NCBI GenBank assembly: GCA_905235225.1
Contig: CAJOKE010000021.1
Span: 1 to 45,592 of the forward strand
DNA length: 45,592 nucleotides
Direction of reading: 5' to 3'
Source of the DNA: Paludibacteraceae bacterium
GTDB taxonomy: Bacteria; Bacteroidota; Bacteroidia; Bacteroidales; Paludibacteraceae
The notes under the pieces are model-generated. The model was given only the letters and a program-made list of their open reading frames with translations. It was not told the origin of the DNA and searched no databases. Both the position numbers and the translations under genes were made by a program. Shown piece after piece: positions 15,989 to 24,699 of this stretch. Numbering within the stretch: the stretch's first letter is position 1; every line of letters starts with the position of its first letter.

Positions 15989-16723
15989 ATGTTCTTCCAA
16001 GTTGATTTAGCCAACCCTACGTTGGAATTTTTGACGGATGATCCGTCGATTGCTGCGCGTTTCGGCACAAGTGACAGCATTTCGTACGTTATGCACAACA
16101 TCGCAGATTTCCTTGGTGTTAGTGAGAACCTGATTACCATGCCGCTGATGTTTCTGTTTAACCTATTAGTATCATGGATATTGATATACGGCGTATATTA
16201 CCGTTACAGCCGCCGCCGCGATTACTCGTCCGGCATGTTTCTGCTGCTATGGCTGATGCAGATATTAGACATCCAGACAGGTTTTGTACTGGGTTTGTTC
16301 GCCATCTTCGGTATGATCCGCTACCGCACGGAAACAGTCCCCATCCGCGAAATGAACTATATGTTCCTTATCATAGCGGTATCAGTTATCAACTCACTGA
16401 GTCTCAAAGCCGACGGTTTGGCATGGTATCTGCTGCTGATAGCCAACCTCATCATGATATGTATGGCATGGTGCTTCGAGTTATGGAACGGGCGCAAACA
16501 CGAATCGACGAAGATTGTTCTGTATGAGAAGATTGAGAATATCAAGCCGGAGAATCGTGCCGCGCTCATTGCCGATTTAGAGGAACGCATCGGTCTCAAA
16601 GTGGTAGATGTCGAGATCGGACACATTGATTTTCTGCGCGATGTGGCATATATCAAAGTGACCTACCCTCTTGAGAAAGGGAAGACATTCAACAGTATAG
16701 ACCAAATCACGAAATTCAAATGA
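15989..16723 (+). CDS. DUF4956 membrane protein
   Basis: A 244-residue integral membrane protein. Hydrophobic segments lie at about 52-68, 85-108, 122-140 and 143-160. The conserved cytoplasmic segment FGMIRYRTETVPIREMNYMF is diagnostic of DUF4956. A soluble C-terminal domain of ~75 residues follows. The family is almost always next to VTC-domain proteins and is presumed to form a complex with them, but its reaction is not established. It starts 13 nt after the VTC gene and overlaps the DUF2490 gene by 4 nt. Confidence 0.85.
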   Translation: MFFQVDLANPTLEFLTDDPSIAARFGTSDSISYVMHNIADFLGVSENLITMPLMFLFNLLVSWILIYGVYYRYSRRRDYSSGMFLLLWLMQILDIQTGFVLGLFAIFGMIRYRTETVPIREMNYMFLIIAVSVINSLSLKADGLAWYLLLIANLIMICMAWCFELWNGRKHESTKIVLYEKIENIKPENRAALIADLEERIGLKVVDVEIGHIDFLRDVAYIKVTYPLEKGKTFNSIDQITKFK

Positions 16724-17595
16724 TAGGATTAGACAATAAATACCGCTTTGCCAAAATCGCAAAGACAGTAATGCTTTGTGCGGTCTGTTTTGCCACGCCG
16801 GCATACGCATGGGAATGGAGCGAGACCCCAACGAGTACGACAAGCCATAGCATGCAGTTACGAGTAGAGGCTGATTTCAGTAAGAAATGGCACAACGGAT
16901 TAGCGTTACACTTCGGTGAGGATTTACGTTTTGACATGTTCGACATCACAGATGGCATAAATGCCGGAGCGTCGTTTAACAAGAGTTATACCAATTTGTC
17001 GCTGACGTACAAGAATCCTCATTTCAAGTTTATCAAAGTCGGTGTCGGTTACACACTCAAAATCATGGGTAACAAGGACTGGACAGATGTCAACAAGTGG
17101 ATGCGTCACCGCGCCCATATCGGAATAGCCGGCCATTACAAGTACCAACAGTGGTCATTTGACCTGCGCGAGCGTTTGCAAACAGAGATACGTATGGGGG
17201 ATATTGACCAGCATGTGGCAACCGGCTACTATGAACACAACCGTGCAGACCTATACCTACGCAGCAAGTTGGAAGTAGCCTACCACTCGGTGTCCAAACC
17301 TGTGAAGCCATATATCTGGTGCGAGTTGGTGAACACACTGAATGCGAACCCTCTGCAGCAAAAATACAAGGACAATGATCCCTCGAACAGCGGACATCAA
17401 TACATTCGCCGTGTCCGTTCGTCAATAGGAGTGGTATGGAAACTGACACAGCGCAGTTCGTTAGATTTCTACTACCGTTTCAACTACGGCTATGACCGTG
17501 ATGTAACAGTGAAGGCCAACAGTCAGAAACTATTGCTAACAGAAGAAACAAGTTTCCAGCATGCAATAGGCATCGCGTACAATTTCGACTGGTAA
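16720..17595 (+). CDS. DUF2490-type outer-membrane beta-barrel protein
   Basis: A 291-residue exported protein. A signal peptide with a long N-region ends near FATPAYA. The remainder is a run of amphipathic strands (LTYKNPHFKFIKVGVGYTL, SSLDFYYRFNYGYD) ending in an aromatic residue (YNFDW), as expected for a small outer-membrane barrel of the DUF2490 type. Its start is coupled to the DUF4956 gene (ATGA). It may be the outer-membrane partner of the VTC/DUF4956/beta-helix system. It ends only 20 nt from the convergent TamB-fusion gene. Confidence 0.75.
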   Translation: MIGLDNKYRFAKIAKTVMLCAVCFATPAYAWEWSETPTSTTSHSMQLRVEADFSKKWHNGLALHFGEDLRFDMFDITDGINAGASFNKSYTNLSLTYKNPHFKFIKVGVGYTLKIMGNKDWTDVNKWMRHRAHIGIAGHYKYQQWSFDLRERLQTEIRMGDIDQHVATGYYEHNRADLYLRSKLEVAYHSVSKPVKPYIWCELVNTLNANPLQQKYKDNDPSNSGHQYIRRVRSSIGVVWKLTQRSSLDFYYRFNYGYDRDVTVKANSQKLLLTEETSFQHAIGIAYNFDW

Positions 17596-17615
17596 GAAAC
17601 AGAGGCCAGACATCA

Positions 17616-20600
17616 TCAGAACGGATACCCTATACCGAAGTTAACCCGGATAGCATCAAGTGCAGACGGGATATTGAAATAGGTTGTAATAGGTTGAGTT
17701 TTATCGACTTTACCATCCTTGTCATAGCGATAGGTCTGGTACGGGGAGTGGATACCGACACCAATATCGAGACGGATAACAAGACCTTCAATATCCAATC
17801 GCAGTCCGGCTCCTGTTCCGAGAGCGATTTGCCGAGCAAAGTAGGGATTATTGTAGATTCCGTCATACAGGTCGTCAGGTAGTTCCAATCGTTTCAGATA
17901 ATCCTCGTAACCGGCCGCCTTGTACGCTTCGATGGTGCTAACCCAGTTCCAAACGTTACCGGCATCAACGAAGGCTGCGCCATAGAGTTTCCAAACAATA
18001 GGGAACCTGAGTTCGAAATTAGCCTCAAGTTTAATATCACCGGCATGGAAGAAATTCTGGTTATATTTAGCCGAATAGAAGTTACCGGGTCCGTACGCAT
18101 AAGGTGAAGAAGCCCGCAGACTATTAGGTCCACCGACATAGAATGCTTCGGAAAGAGGCGAAAAGGATGAGTTACCCACCGGAATATTCGCACCTGCAAA
18201 AAGACGAGTGGCAATACAAACCTTATCGGTGAGATTGAACTTATTGCGTAACTCGGCAGACAACTTGACGAACTGATTAAAGGTGATCTTGCCCAAGGGT
18301 TTCTTCGTATCATTCCATTTATGTCCAAAGACACAATAGATGGCATTGATGAGATTGCCTGATTCCTTGACACCGAGGTCAAGCATCGTATTCACTGCAC
18401 GTTTGGAGCGGTAATTATTATACGTAAAGTTGTATGCTATAGCAGGAATGAATTCATCTCCAGCCAGTATTTTAATCAGTTGCGGGTATTCTGCGGCTTT
18501 GTCCAACAAATCATCGGCTTCCTCCTTCATGAGGACAATAGAGAGCGAGAATGGCGTGAAAGAATGAACGATGTATTGGTTGAACGGTGAGCGGATAAAG
18601 TATGTAAACGAACCCGACAGTTTATGAACGCCATATCCGCCGGCAATGTTTTCATATTGATAGCCAAGCATATAGCGTGTATCGCCGTCAGGATTATTGT
18701 CACCTGTCCAATGAAGATAGGGAAAGATAAGTGAGGCGTTAATACCGAGCTTATAAGTATCTGTTTTCTTCGGGTCGCCGGGATGTCTGTTTCGGAGAGC
18801 CCAGTAGTAAGCCCCATTCCCTTTCAGAATAAGGCTTTCGTTGCGACCAAACAGATTTTTCATAGTCGATTTGATTGTCAAGTCCGGTCCCAAACTATTG
18901 TTTGACCGATAAGCGACACCAGCATCTGCGGTCAAACCGTATGTACGAACAAGGCTATCCCCGCGAAACAACTCATGGCGACTCCACTCTTTGAACGTCC
19001 TCACACCAAGACCGTACTTATTGAGTTCGCCCTCCAAAATATTATTATAATCGCGCTGAGAAAACAGTCGCAGCATGACATTACCGTCTTTAGTGAGTTT
19101 GTAATCGGCAGTGATACTGGAAAGTAATCCGTTTGTTTTGTTCACCTCAGGATTATCCGAGATCGTAGAGCCAATGGTGACACGCAATTTATCCTTAAAG
19201 AAAGACCTACTGATTGCAATATTCATGTCATTTGTTTTGCCGACGGCATGCGTGCTTTGTCCGCTACTGATGTCCACTTCCACAAATTTGCCTAACTTGG
19301 AGTTAGCCATAGCAGCATTAATACGGCTGTTAATAATAGATGAGAGCGCATAGCCGTCACGCTGTGCAGCAACATTGCTTTCCCCCACATACATACCGGT
19401 AGCAAGGAGTGTAGCCGCCAAACCTTCCCGTGTATCCTGATCAACCGAGGCGAGTTCGCGCGTGATGGTTTCATCGTCCGGTGCTTCCAAGAAGAAGCCG
19501 ATACTACGCAATTGGATAGAGTCCAGCACCCCGTTTACCCGAACCCCTGTCCGGAAATCCACCCGCCTTGTATCTTCATCGGCTGATTCTACATCGGCTT
19601 TGACCATCTGTGAAGCAGAAAGATTGAGTTGTGTTTTTCCAATCGGACCATTGAAAGCCACATGACTTCCTGAATCAACATGGAAAGGCATAACCGGGTA
19701 TATTTTAGGCGAATAGCGGACAAAACCATCATCCACATTTATCTGTCCCCCGAGACTAAGTTCGCCATTAGCTACCCCATATCGTACATTGACTTTACCA
19801 TGAGGTTTGACTTGTGCCAAATTTTTCTTATCAATCTGGTATGTTATATCAGTCACGGGTAAAACTGAGACATCAACATCTGCAATGATACTGTCCAAGG
19901 GACCATACACCTCTCCGCGGATATCAGTAGCCAGCTCGCCATGTACGGGAATAGGTCCGTCCTTCGTCAGTTTGACAGGCGCGAAACTATCAGCTGCGAT
20001 TTTGATATCCAACGCCATTTTGTTTAGATCCAAACCGCCGTTGAGCGCAATAAAAGTGCTGTCAACGCCATAAACGGGCAAGCCATTAAAATCAATATGG
20101 TTATGCTCCATGATTATCGGCGTTTCGCCAAGGCTGACTCCCACTTTATATGGGGTATATTCGGCACTTACGCCAAGAGGTTTCACTTGTGCGGATATAT
20201 CGGTGCGACGAGGCAAACCATCCACAGATGCAGCAGCTTTCACACCGCCTTTCAAAGAAATATCAGGCAGACGGACTATGCCTTCCACAATACTCAAAGG
20301 AATATAATCCGTTTGCACATCCGCGCGCAAGGCATGTTCATATTCCGCAGAGGGAGAAATACCAATATCAACCGAGCGGCTGCCTAAATCCATATCGCCG
20401 TATGAGAGGCTGTCCAAAGTCAGTTTCCCGTTGCCGCGTAAGACAGAACCCTTCCGTTCCAAATCCATGCGAAGGTTGGCGTCCGTGCAAAGCCCATAGA
20501 AACTCATAGCACCGTCTGTAACAAAGGTTTCGGCAGAGAGCGAAGCATTTGTTTTTCCTTCCGTCATTCCGACTTTTACATCAGCCCGCGCCGCAGGCAA

Positions 20601-22196
20601 GCGCATGGCAGTGCTATCCTCGGGACGCTCAAGTGCGGGCATTGAGGCATGTACCGCGATGTCGGTTCGCAGCGTGTCAGAGTTAAACGAAAGATTTAGA
20701 GACTGAAGGATGTCGCTAATTGCAGGACTGACAGTGTGTAGCAAAGGCGGTTTGTCAAGCACAATATCAGCCTTCAACGCAGGAATCCGCCTGCGGATCG
20801 TGTCAAGCATGGTAAGATTACCAAGTGAGGTGATTCCGCTCAGTACCGCCGAGTCGCTAATGGTATTCACCAACGGAATAATCCGGTCGATGAGCGGAAA
20901 GAGTGCCATAGGAGAAGATATGTCAGCGTTTAACCCCTGCATCGCAAGGTTAAGGGCTGTGGTGCTGTCAGTAGCAAAATCAATCGAGGTATGTGACAAA
21001 TCATATACATCATATATCGCTTCATTCAGCCGCACTTTTATACGTGAAACCATTGCCTGCTTGGGGTTAATGCCTTTACCCGCAGCCTCAACATCTCCGG
21101 CAATAACGATTCGGGTGGAATCGTGAAGGAACGGAGAGAGGTCAACACGCTCAATATGTACAGAAGCCTCATAAGCCTCATCGTCTATGTCATACCACGC
21201 CCGAAGATTCGCTTTGCTGCCTTGAAACTCCGCATCGCCGGTTGCATCAATTCGCATGGATTTCAGATTCATGCGTGCAGCAGAAAGGCTGGCTGTAGCA
21301 CCAAACTCGTCAGAACGCACATTCAAGGCGTTGGCGGTAATGAGATTCCGCTGAATGTCAGCACAGGCACTACCATAAACCGTATCAACAGGAATACGCA
21401 GATCATTAAGCGACAACACAAAACCGCCTACATCCAAGCGTTTCACATCAAAGCAATTAGCACCGACATCTATTAGAGCCTTTGTAGCCAAATGCGCAGT
21501 TTGTATATCCAAGCCCAACGGAGTCAGCCGGAAGTGTATATTACGCAAATCACCGTCCGGCAGATCAAACGCCAATAATAAGGGGGAAGGTTCCGTAGTC
21601 ACTGTATCGGGAGCGGATTCACGCAGGTCTATCCCGACAAACACATCCCGGAGACGCAGTCCGTGTAACGGATATTTGCCTTCGGCAATAACGATTTGAG
21701 GGCTTGACACCTGCAGCCTGCCTACTATTACATCGACACCGACCGTTGCTATCAAGCTGTCAGAATGAAAAGTCGTCTTATCCAATAATAATTGCTCTAC
21801 ATGAATAGGCGGGATAGCTTTGAGGACAGATGACTGGTCGCACGGAGCAACCTGACCGGATAACAAGGTAGCCTTGAGGTGCAGGGCGCGTGTATAAATC
21901 AGCGTGTCTTGCCCCCTATGCCCGACAAAGAGACTGTCGATCTCCACTCTGACCGGCAGATCCGTTTCGCCTTTGTAAGCGCGATACAACAACATAGGCG
22001 AATGGTGTAAGGGGGACAGATAAATCCGGCCGAGGTCGATGTCCCATTCTGTATGTTCGTTGGCAATGGCTACACCCTTATTTATTACCGCAGTACGGAC
22101 AGGATCAATATACAGCACACTTGCTACTGTACCAAGTAGCAGCATTGCCGTACCAAAGAACCCCCCTATCAGTACCAACGGTAATTTCCACTTCAT
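17616..22196 (-). CDS. TamB protein fused to an Omp85-type beta-barrel
   Basis: A 1526-residue envelope protein from the start at 22196. An earlier ATG at 22289 lies upstream of the promoter and is rejected. One N-terminal membrane helix (LVLIGGFFGTAMLLLGTVAS) precedes a ~1000-residue AsmA/TamB-like beta-rich region. The TamB C-terminal domain is recognisable: EAPDDETITRELASVDQDTREGLAATLLATGMY in separate conserved pieces, then VMLRLFSQRDY and LEGELNKYGLG. The chain then continues for ~455 residues (about 1072-1526) that look like a BamA/TamA barrel, with FYVGGPNSLRAS where the L6 RGF-type motif belongs and a terminal phenylalanine (GIGYPF). TamB usually ends near LEGEL and works with a separate TamA or TamL barrel. 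Likely role: outer-membrane protein assembly or lipid transport. Confidence 0.75.
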   Translation of the reverse strand: MKWKLPLVLIGGFFGTAMLLLGTVASVLYIDPVRTAVINKGVAIANEHTEWDIDLGRIYLSPLHHSPMLLYRAYKGETDLPVRVEIDSLFVGHRGQDTLIYTRALHLKATLLSGQVAPCDQSSVLKAIPPIHVEQLLLDKTTFHSDSLIATVGVDVIVGRLQVSSPQIVIAEGKYPLHGLRLRDVFVGIDLRESAPDTVTTEPSPLLLAFDLPDGDLRNIHFRLTPLGLDIQTAHLATKALIDVGANCFDVKRLDVGGFVLSLNDLRIPVDTVYGSACADIQRNLITANALNVRSDEFGATASLSAARMNLKSMRIDATGDAEFQGSKANLRAWYDIDDEAYEASVHIERVDLSPFLHDSTRIVIAGDVEAAGKGINPKQAMVSRIKVRLNEAIYDVYDLSHTSIDFATDSTTALNLAMQGLNADISSPMALFPLIDRIIPLVNTISDSAVLSGITSLGNLTMLDTIRRRIPALKADIVLDKPPLLHTVSPAISDILQSLNLSFNSDTLRTDIAVHASMPALERPEDSTAMRLPAARADVKVGMTEGKTNASLSAETFVTDGAMSFYGLCTDANLRMDLERKGSVLRGNGKLTLDSLSYGDMDLGSRSVDIGISPSAEYEHALRADVQTDYIPLSIVEGIVRLPDISLKGGVKAAASVDGLPRRTDISAQVKPLGVSAEYTPYKVGVSLGETPIIMEHNHIDFNGLPVYGVDSTFIALNGGLDLNKMALDIKIAADSFAPVKLTKDGPIPVHGELATDIRGEVYGPLDSIIADVDVSVLPVTDITYQIDKKNLAQVKPHGKVNVRYGVANGELSLGGQINVDDGFVRYSPKIYPVMPFHVDSGSHVAFNGPIGKTQLNLSASQMVKADVESADEDTRRVDFRTGVRVNGVLDSIQLRSIGFFLEAPDDETITRELASVDQDTREGLAATLLATGMYVGESNVAAQRDGYALSSIINSRINAAMANSKLGKFVEVDISSGQSTHAVGKTNDMNIAISRSFFKDKLRVTIGSTISDNPEVNKTNGLLSSITADYKLTKDGNVMLRLFSQRDYNNILEGELNKYGLGVRTFKEWSRHELFRGDSLVRTYGLTADAGVAYRSNNSLGPDLTIKSTMKNLFGRNESLILKGNGAYYWALRNRHPGDPKKTDTYKLGINASLIFPYLHWTGDNNPDGDTRYMLGYQYENIAGGYGVHKLSGSFTYFIRSPFNQYIVHSFTPFSLSIVLMKEEADDLLDKAAEYPQLIKILAGDEFIPAIAYNFTYNNYRSKRAVNTMLDLGVKESGNLINAIYCVFGHKWNDTKKPLGKITFNQFVKLSAELRNKFNLTDKVCIATRLFAGANIPVGNSSFSPLSEAFYVGGPNSLRASSPYAYGPGNFYSAKYNQNFFHAGDIKLEANFELRFPIVWKLYGAAFVDAGNVWNWVSTIEAYKAAGYEDYLKRLELPDDLYDGIYNNPYFARQIALGTGAGLRLDIEGLVIRLDIGVGIHSPYQTYRYDKDGKVDKTQPITTYFNIPSALDAIRVNFGIGYPF

Positions 22197-22236
22197 AAAT
22201 TTGCGAAATACTTTAGCCTTTTGCACAATTAACGTG

Positions 22237-22268
22237 CAAAGATAATACTTTTTCCCGACATACGCAAA
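22237..22268 (-). promoter_or_regulatory. Promoter of the TamB-fusion gene
   Basis: The minus strand has TTTG (22265-22268) and TATCTTTG (22237-22244) 20 nt apart. The -33 element overlaps the A/T tail of the terminator at 22266-22295. The start codon at 22196 follows about 40 nt downstream. Confidence 0.7.
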
Positions 22269-22295
22269 AAAAAGTGCAGAATTCTGCACTTTTTT
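22266..22295 (-). terminator. Bidirectional rho-independent terminator after the acyl-CoA synthetase gene
   Basis: A perfect 16-bp palindrome GTGCAGAATTCTGCAC (22274-22289) is flanked by eight A and six T, extending the stem to 22 bp. It ends transcription from the gene stopping at 22347. Confidence 0.8.
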
Positions 22296-22346
22296 CGATT
22301 ATTCAGCGATGTCGCTGCTATGGATTTATTGGCGGAGACGCCTTGG

Positions 22347-23990
22347 TTATTTGTACAAATACCGCTTGATAGACTGCTTCGGAGTTTTGGCAAACGGTTC
22401 GGTACGCAATTCAAAGTCCGATATTTTGCTGTAATTGGGCAAAACGGCATTAACCTGTGCGAGTGCGCTATTAAGCGTTTGCTTTTTCTCATCATCAGAC
22501 AAGGCCGCTATTTCCTCAGACGGATAAACAAGTGCAACAAGTTTACCCTCGCGGTCAACCACCACAGACTCGCCGACTCCAGGCATTGAATTGAGTTTAT
22601 CCTCCAACTCCTCGGGATAGATATTTTGTCCAGAAGCACCAAGAATCATGTTTTTACTGCGTCCGCGAAGGTATATGTTTCCATTTTTATCAATAACTCC
22701 GAGGTCACCAGTCCGCATCCAACCGTCTTCCATGAAAGCGGCTTTGGTTGCCTCTTCGTTGCGGTAATAGCCCTTCATGACACACGTTCCACGGACTTGC
22801 AGTTCGCCGGGAATATGCTCTTGGTCTGAGGAGTCAATGCGGAACTCGTTATATTCAATACCTTTGCCGCAGGAACGGGGAATATATTTGTCCCATGGGC
22901 TATAGGAAAGCAGAGGTCCGCATTCAGTCATTCCGTAACCGACGCAGTACGGCGTACCCATTTGCTTAAGGCACTTTTCAACCTCTTCGCTGAGTGCTGC
23001 TCCGCCGATAATGAGGTGACGCAATTCACCCCCGAAGGCAGTCATCAGTTTGTTATTAACAGCCCTGCGGATAATACGGCGGATACCCGGAGTGTACCAC
23101 AGCACTTGCATCCACGGTTTCTTGACTACAGGAAGGATGGACTTACGTATAATCTTCTCTATAACAAGAGGTACTGTCAGAATCATATACGGCTTGACAT
23201 CCGCAAACGCCTTCATCAAAATAGACGGTGTAGGAGCCTGTGTAAGGAAGAAAACGTGTGTTCCGTCGCAGACCTGGTACAGGAACTCAAATGTCAGACC
23301 GAACATGTGCGCAATCGGCAGCATTGAAAGCACACGGTCGCCATGACAGTGAGGGATGTTACGAATCGCGAACTCAACATTCGAACTGAGACTGAGCGCA
23401 GTCAGCATTACGCCTTTGGGTGTTCCCGTTGAACCGGAAGTGTAGTTAATAATTGCCAATTCATCAAAATTGTCAGTCGGATAATCAAGGTCTGCCATCA
23501 CGGCTCCTTCGGGATGCTTGGCGTCATACTCCGCTCCCGCTTTGACAAAAGTGTCTATAGTCTTCGCGTCACGCGCATAATACATCTCCAAGGTGTCCAT
23601 GTGAATAACGCCAAGGATATCCTTCATATTGGCTGCATTGATTTTCGTCTTTACGACCGGTCCCACCAAAACAAGCTTTGCCTGCGAGTGAGCAACAAGT
23701 TTTTCAATATCCTCACCCGTAAAGTCAGGCAAGATAGAAACGGCAACGGCATGATAAGAAGTAATTGCAAAGAACGCCATTCCCCAATTGGCGCAGTTGC
23801 GTCCCGCAAGCGCGATTTTATCCCCGGGTTCAATTCCGAGAGCCTCAAATTGCGCATGCAAACGGGCTATTGCTGTCGCTAAAGAATGATACGTGTACGA
23901 TTCCGCAGCACCGAGGTTCGTCATAATAGGCGTTTCCCAGTGTGCACGCATGTTTTCCTGAAGAAAATCAAAATAATGTCTTGGTTGCAT
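22347..23990 (-). CDS. fadD: Long-chain acyl-CoA synthetase (AMP-binding)
   Basis: A 547-residue adenylate-forming enzyme that activates fatty acids to acyl-CoA through acyl-AMP. Motifs: P-loop-like YTSGSTGTPKGVM, GYGMTECGPLLSYSPW, the ATP-binding GWMRTGDLGVIDKNGNIYLR with hinge GRSKNMILGASGQNIYPEE, and a C-terminal lysine in TPKQSIKRYLYK. Chain length and the SKN-hinge fit the FadD/FAA group; the exact acyl substrate is open. It has its own promoter and an apparent TetR operator just upstream (24028-24066). Its start codon lies inside one arm of a 20-bp inverted repeat. It ends in a strong terminator. Confidence 0.85.
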   Translation of the reverse strand: MQPRHYFDFLQENMRAHWETPIMTNLGAAESYTYHSLATAIARLHAQFEALGIEPGDKIALAGRNCANWGMAFFAITSYHAVAVSILPDFTGEDIEKLVAHSQAKLVLVGPVVKTKINAANMKDILGVIHMDTLEMYYARDAKTIDTFVKAGAEYDAKHPEGAVMADLDYPTDNFDELAIINYTSGSTGTPKGVMLTALSLSSNVEFAIRNIPHCHGDRVLSMLPIAHMFGLTFEFLYQVCDGTHVFFLTQAPTPSILMKAFADVKPYMILTVPLVIEKIIRKSILPVVKKPWMQVLWYTPGIRRIIRRAVNNKLMTAFGGELRHLIIGGAALSEEVEKCLKQMGTPYCVGYGMTECGPLLSYSPWDKYIPRSCGKGIEYNEFRIDSSDQEHIPGELQVRGTCVMKGYYRNEEATKAAFMEDGWMRTGDLGVIDKNGNIYLRGRSKNMILGASGQNIYPEELEDKLNSMPGVGESVVVDREGKLVALVYPSEEIAALSDDEKKQTLNSALAQVNAVLPNYSKISDFELRTEPFAKTPKQSIKRYLYK

Positions 23991-24081
23991 TTTATTATAG
24001 TTTTTATATGTTTACACAAATCGGCGGCAAAGGTAAGCATATGTTTTCGAATATTCGTTCGAAAACTATAATAAAATGCAA
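23985..24081. repeat. 20-bp perfect inverted repeat spanning the fadD leader
   Basis: Left arm 23985-24004 and right arm 24062-24081 are exact reverse complements (20 bp) separated by 57 bp. The left arm contains the fadD start codon (23988-23990). The right arm lies 8 bp past the tetR stop and upstream of the fadD promoter. Confidence 0.9.
24028..24066 (-). promoter_or_regulatory. fadD promoter with TetR-type operator
   Basis: The minus strand has TACCTTTG (24028-24035). A 24-bp palindrome GTTTTCGAA-6 nt-TTCGAAAAC (24043-24066) covers the region where the -33 element should lie. A two-fold symmetric site of this size next to a tetR gene is the expected operator for a TetR dimer, which would block the promoter. 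Confidence 0.7.
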
Positions 24082-24088
24082 GAAAAGA

Positions 24089-24682
24089 CTATTTTTTTAC
24101 TTTTATCAAGTCGAAAAGACAATTATAATTACGTGGAAACATGGAGAAATCCATCTGCACTCCGGCACGGCCGCTGTCGTAACCATCCTTGATATGCGTG
24201 AAAAGTGATGCAATCGTGTCCACATCAATATCCGACCTCACCTGTCCGGCATAAATACTGTTGCGAAGTGCGCGTTTCCAGAGTTCAAATTCTTTCTCAT
24301 AAATGCGATAAGCAAGTTTGTAGAGGTGCGGAAACTGCAGGTAAGCCGTATAATAGAGTGTTATCACCCCTGATGTGTTAACATTTTTGTTATCAAACTG
24401 CTGTGCAACCTGTTCCAAGGAAGACAAGTAGTTCAGCATAGCCGTTATCATGTCCGTTACCAGCAGCGAATCGGGTTGACGCATTGCGAGGCGTTTCGGG
24501 GTGATAAAATACGTGGTCATGATATAGAAAAAAAGTTCATCCTTGTCCCTGAAATGATAATACATCGTCCCACGCCCGATATTAAGCGCATTCTGCAAGT
24601 CCGAGATAGAGACATTATGGTAGCCGTTAAGCAAAAACAGCTCAAGGGCTTTCAGTGCGATTTGTTCTTTGCGATCAGTCAT
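24089..24682 (-). CDS. TetR-family transcriptional regulator
   Basis: A 197-residue repressor-type protein. The start at 24682 (MTDRKEQIALKALELFLLNG) matches the family N-terminus; an upstream ATG at 24733 lies inside the previous gene. The helix-turn-helix is NVSISDLQNALNIGRGTMYYHFRDKDEL. The C-terminal ligand-binding domain is ordinary in size. It lies 17 nt after the TonB receptor gene and is probably co-transcribed with it. The palindrome before fadD is the likely target, so fatty acyl groups or acyl-CoA are plausible ligands, though this is inference. Confidence 0.88.
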   Translation of the reverse strand: MTDRKEQIALKALELFLLNGYHNVSISDLQNALNIGRGTMYYHFRDKDELFFYIMTTYFITPKRLAMRQPDSLLVTDMITAMLNYLSSLEQVAQQFDNKNVNTSGVITLYYTAYLQFPHLYKLAYRIYEKEFELWKRALRNSIYAGQVRSDIDVDTIASLFTHIKDGYDSGRAGVQMDFSMFPRNYNCLFDLIKVKK

Positions 24683-24699
24683 ACTATATGATTTATGTT

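Noticed and set aside
22197..22289. 31-residue longer N-terminus for the TamB-fusion protein
   Set aside because: The extra codons lie over the promoter and terminator and are not part of a signal-anchor pattern.
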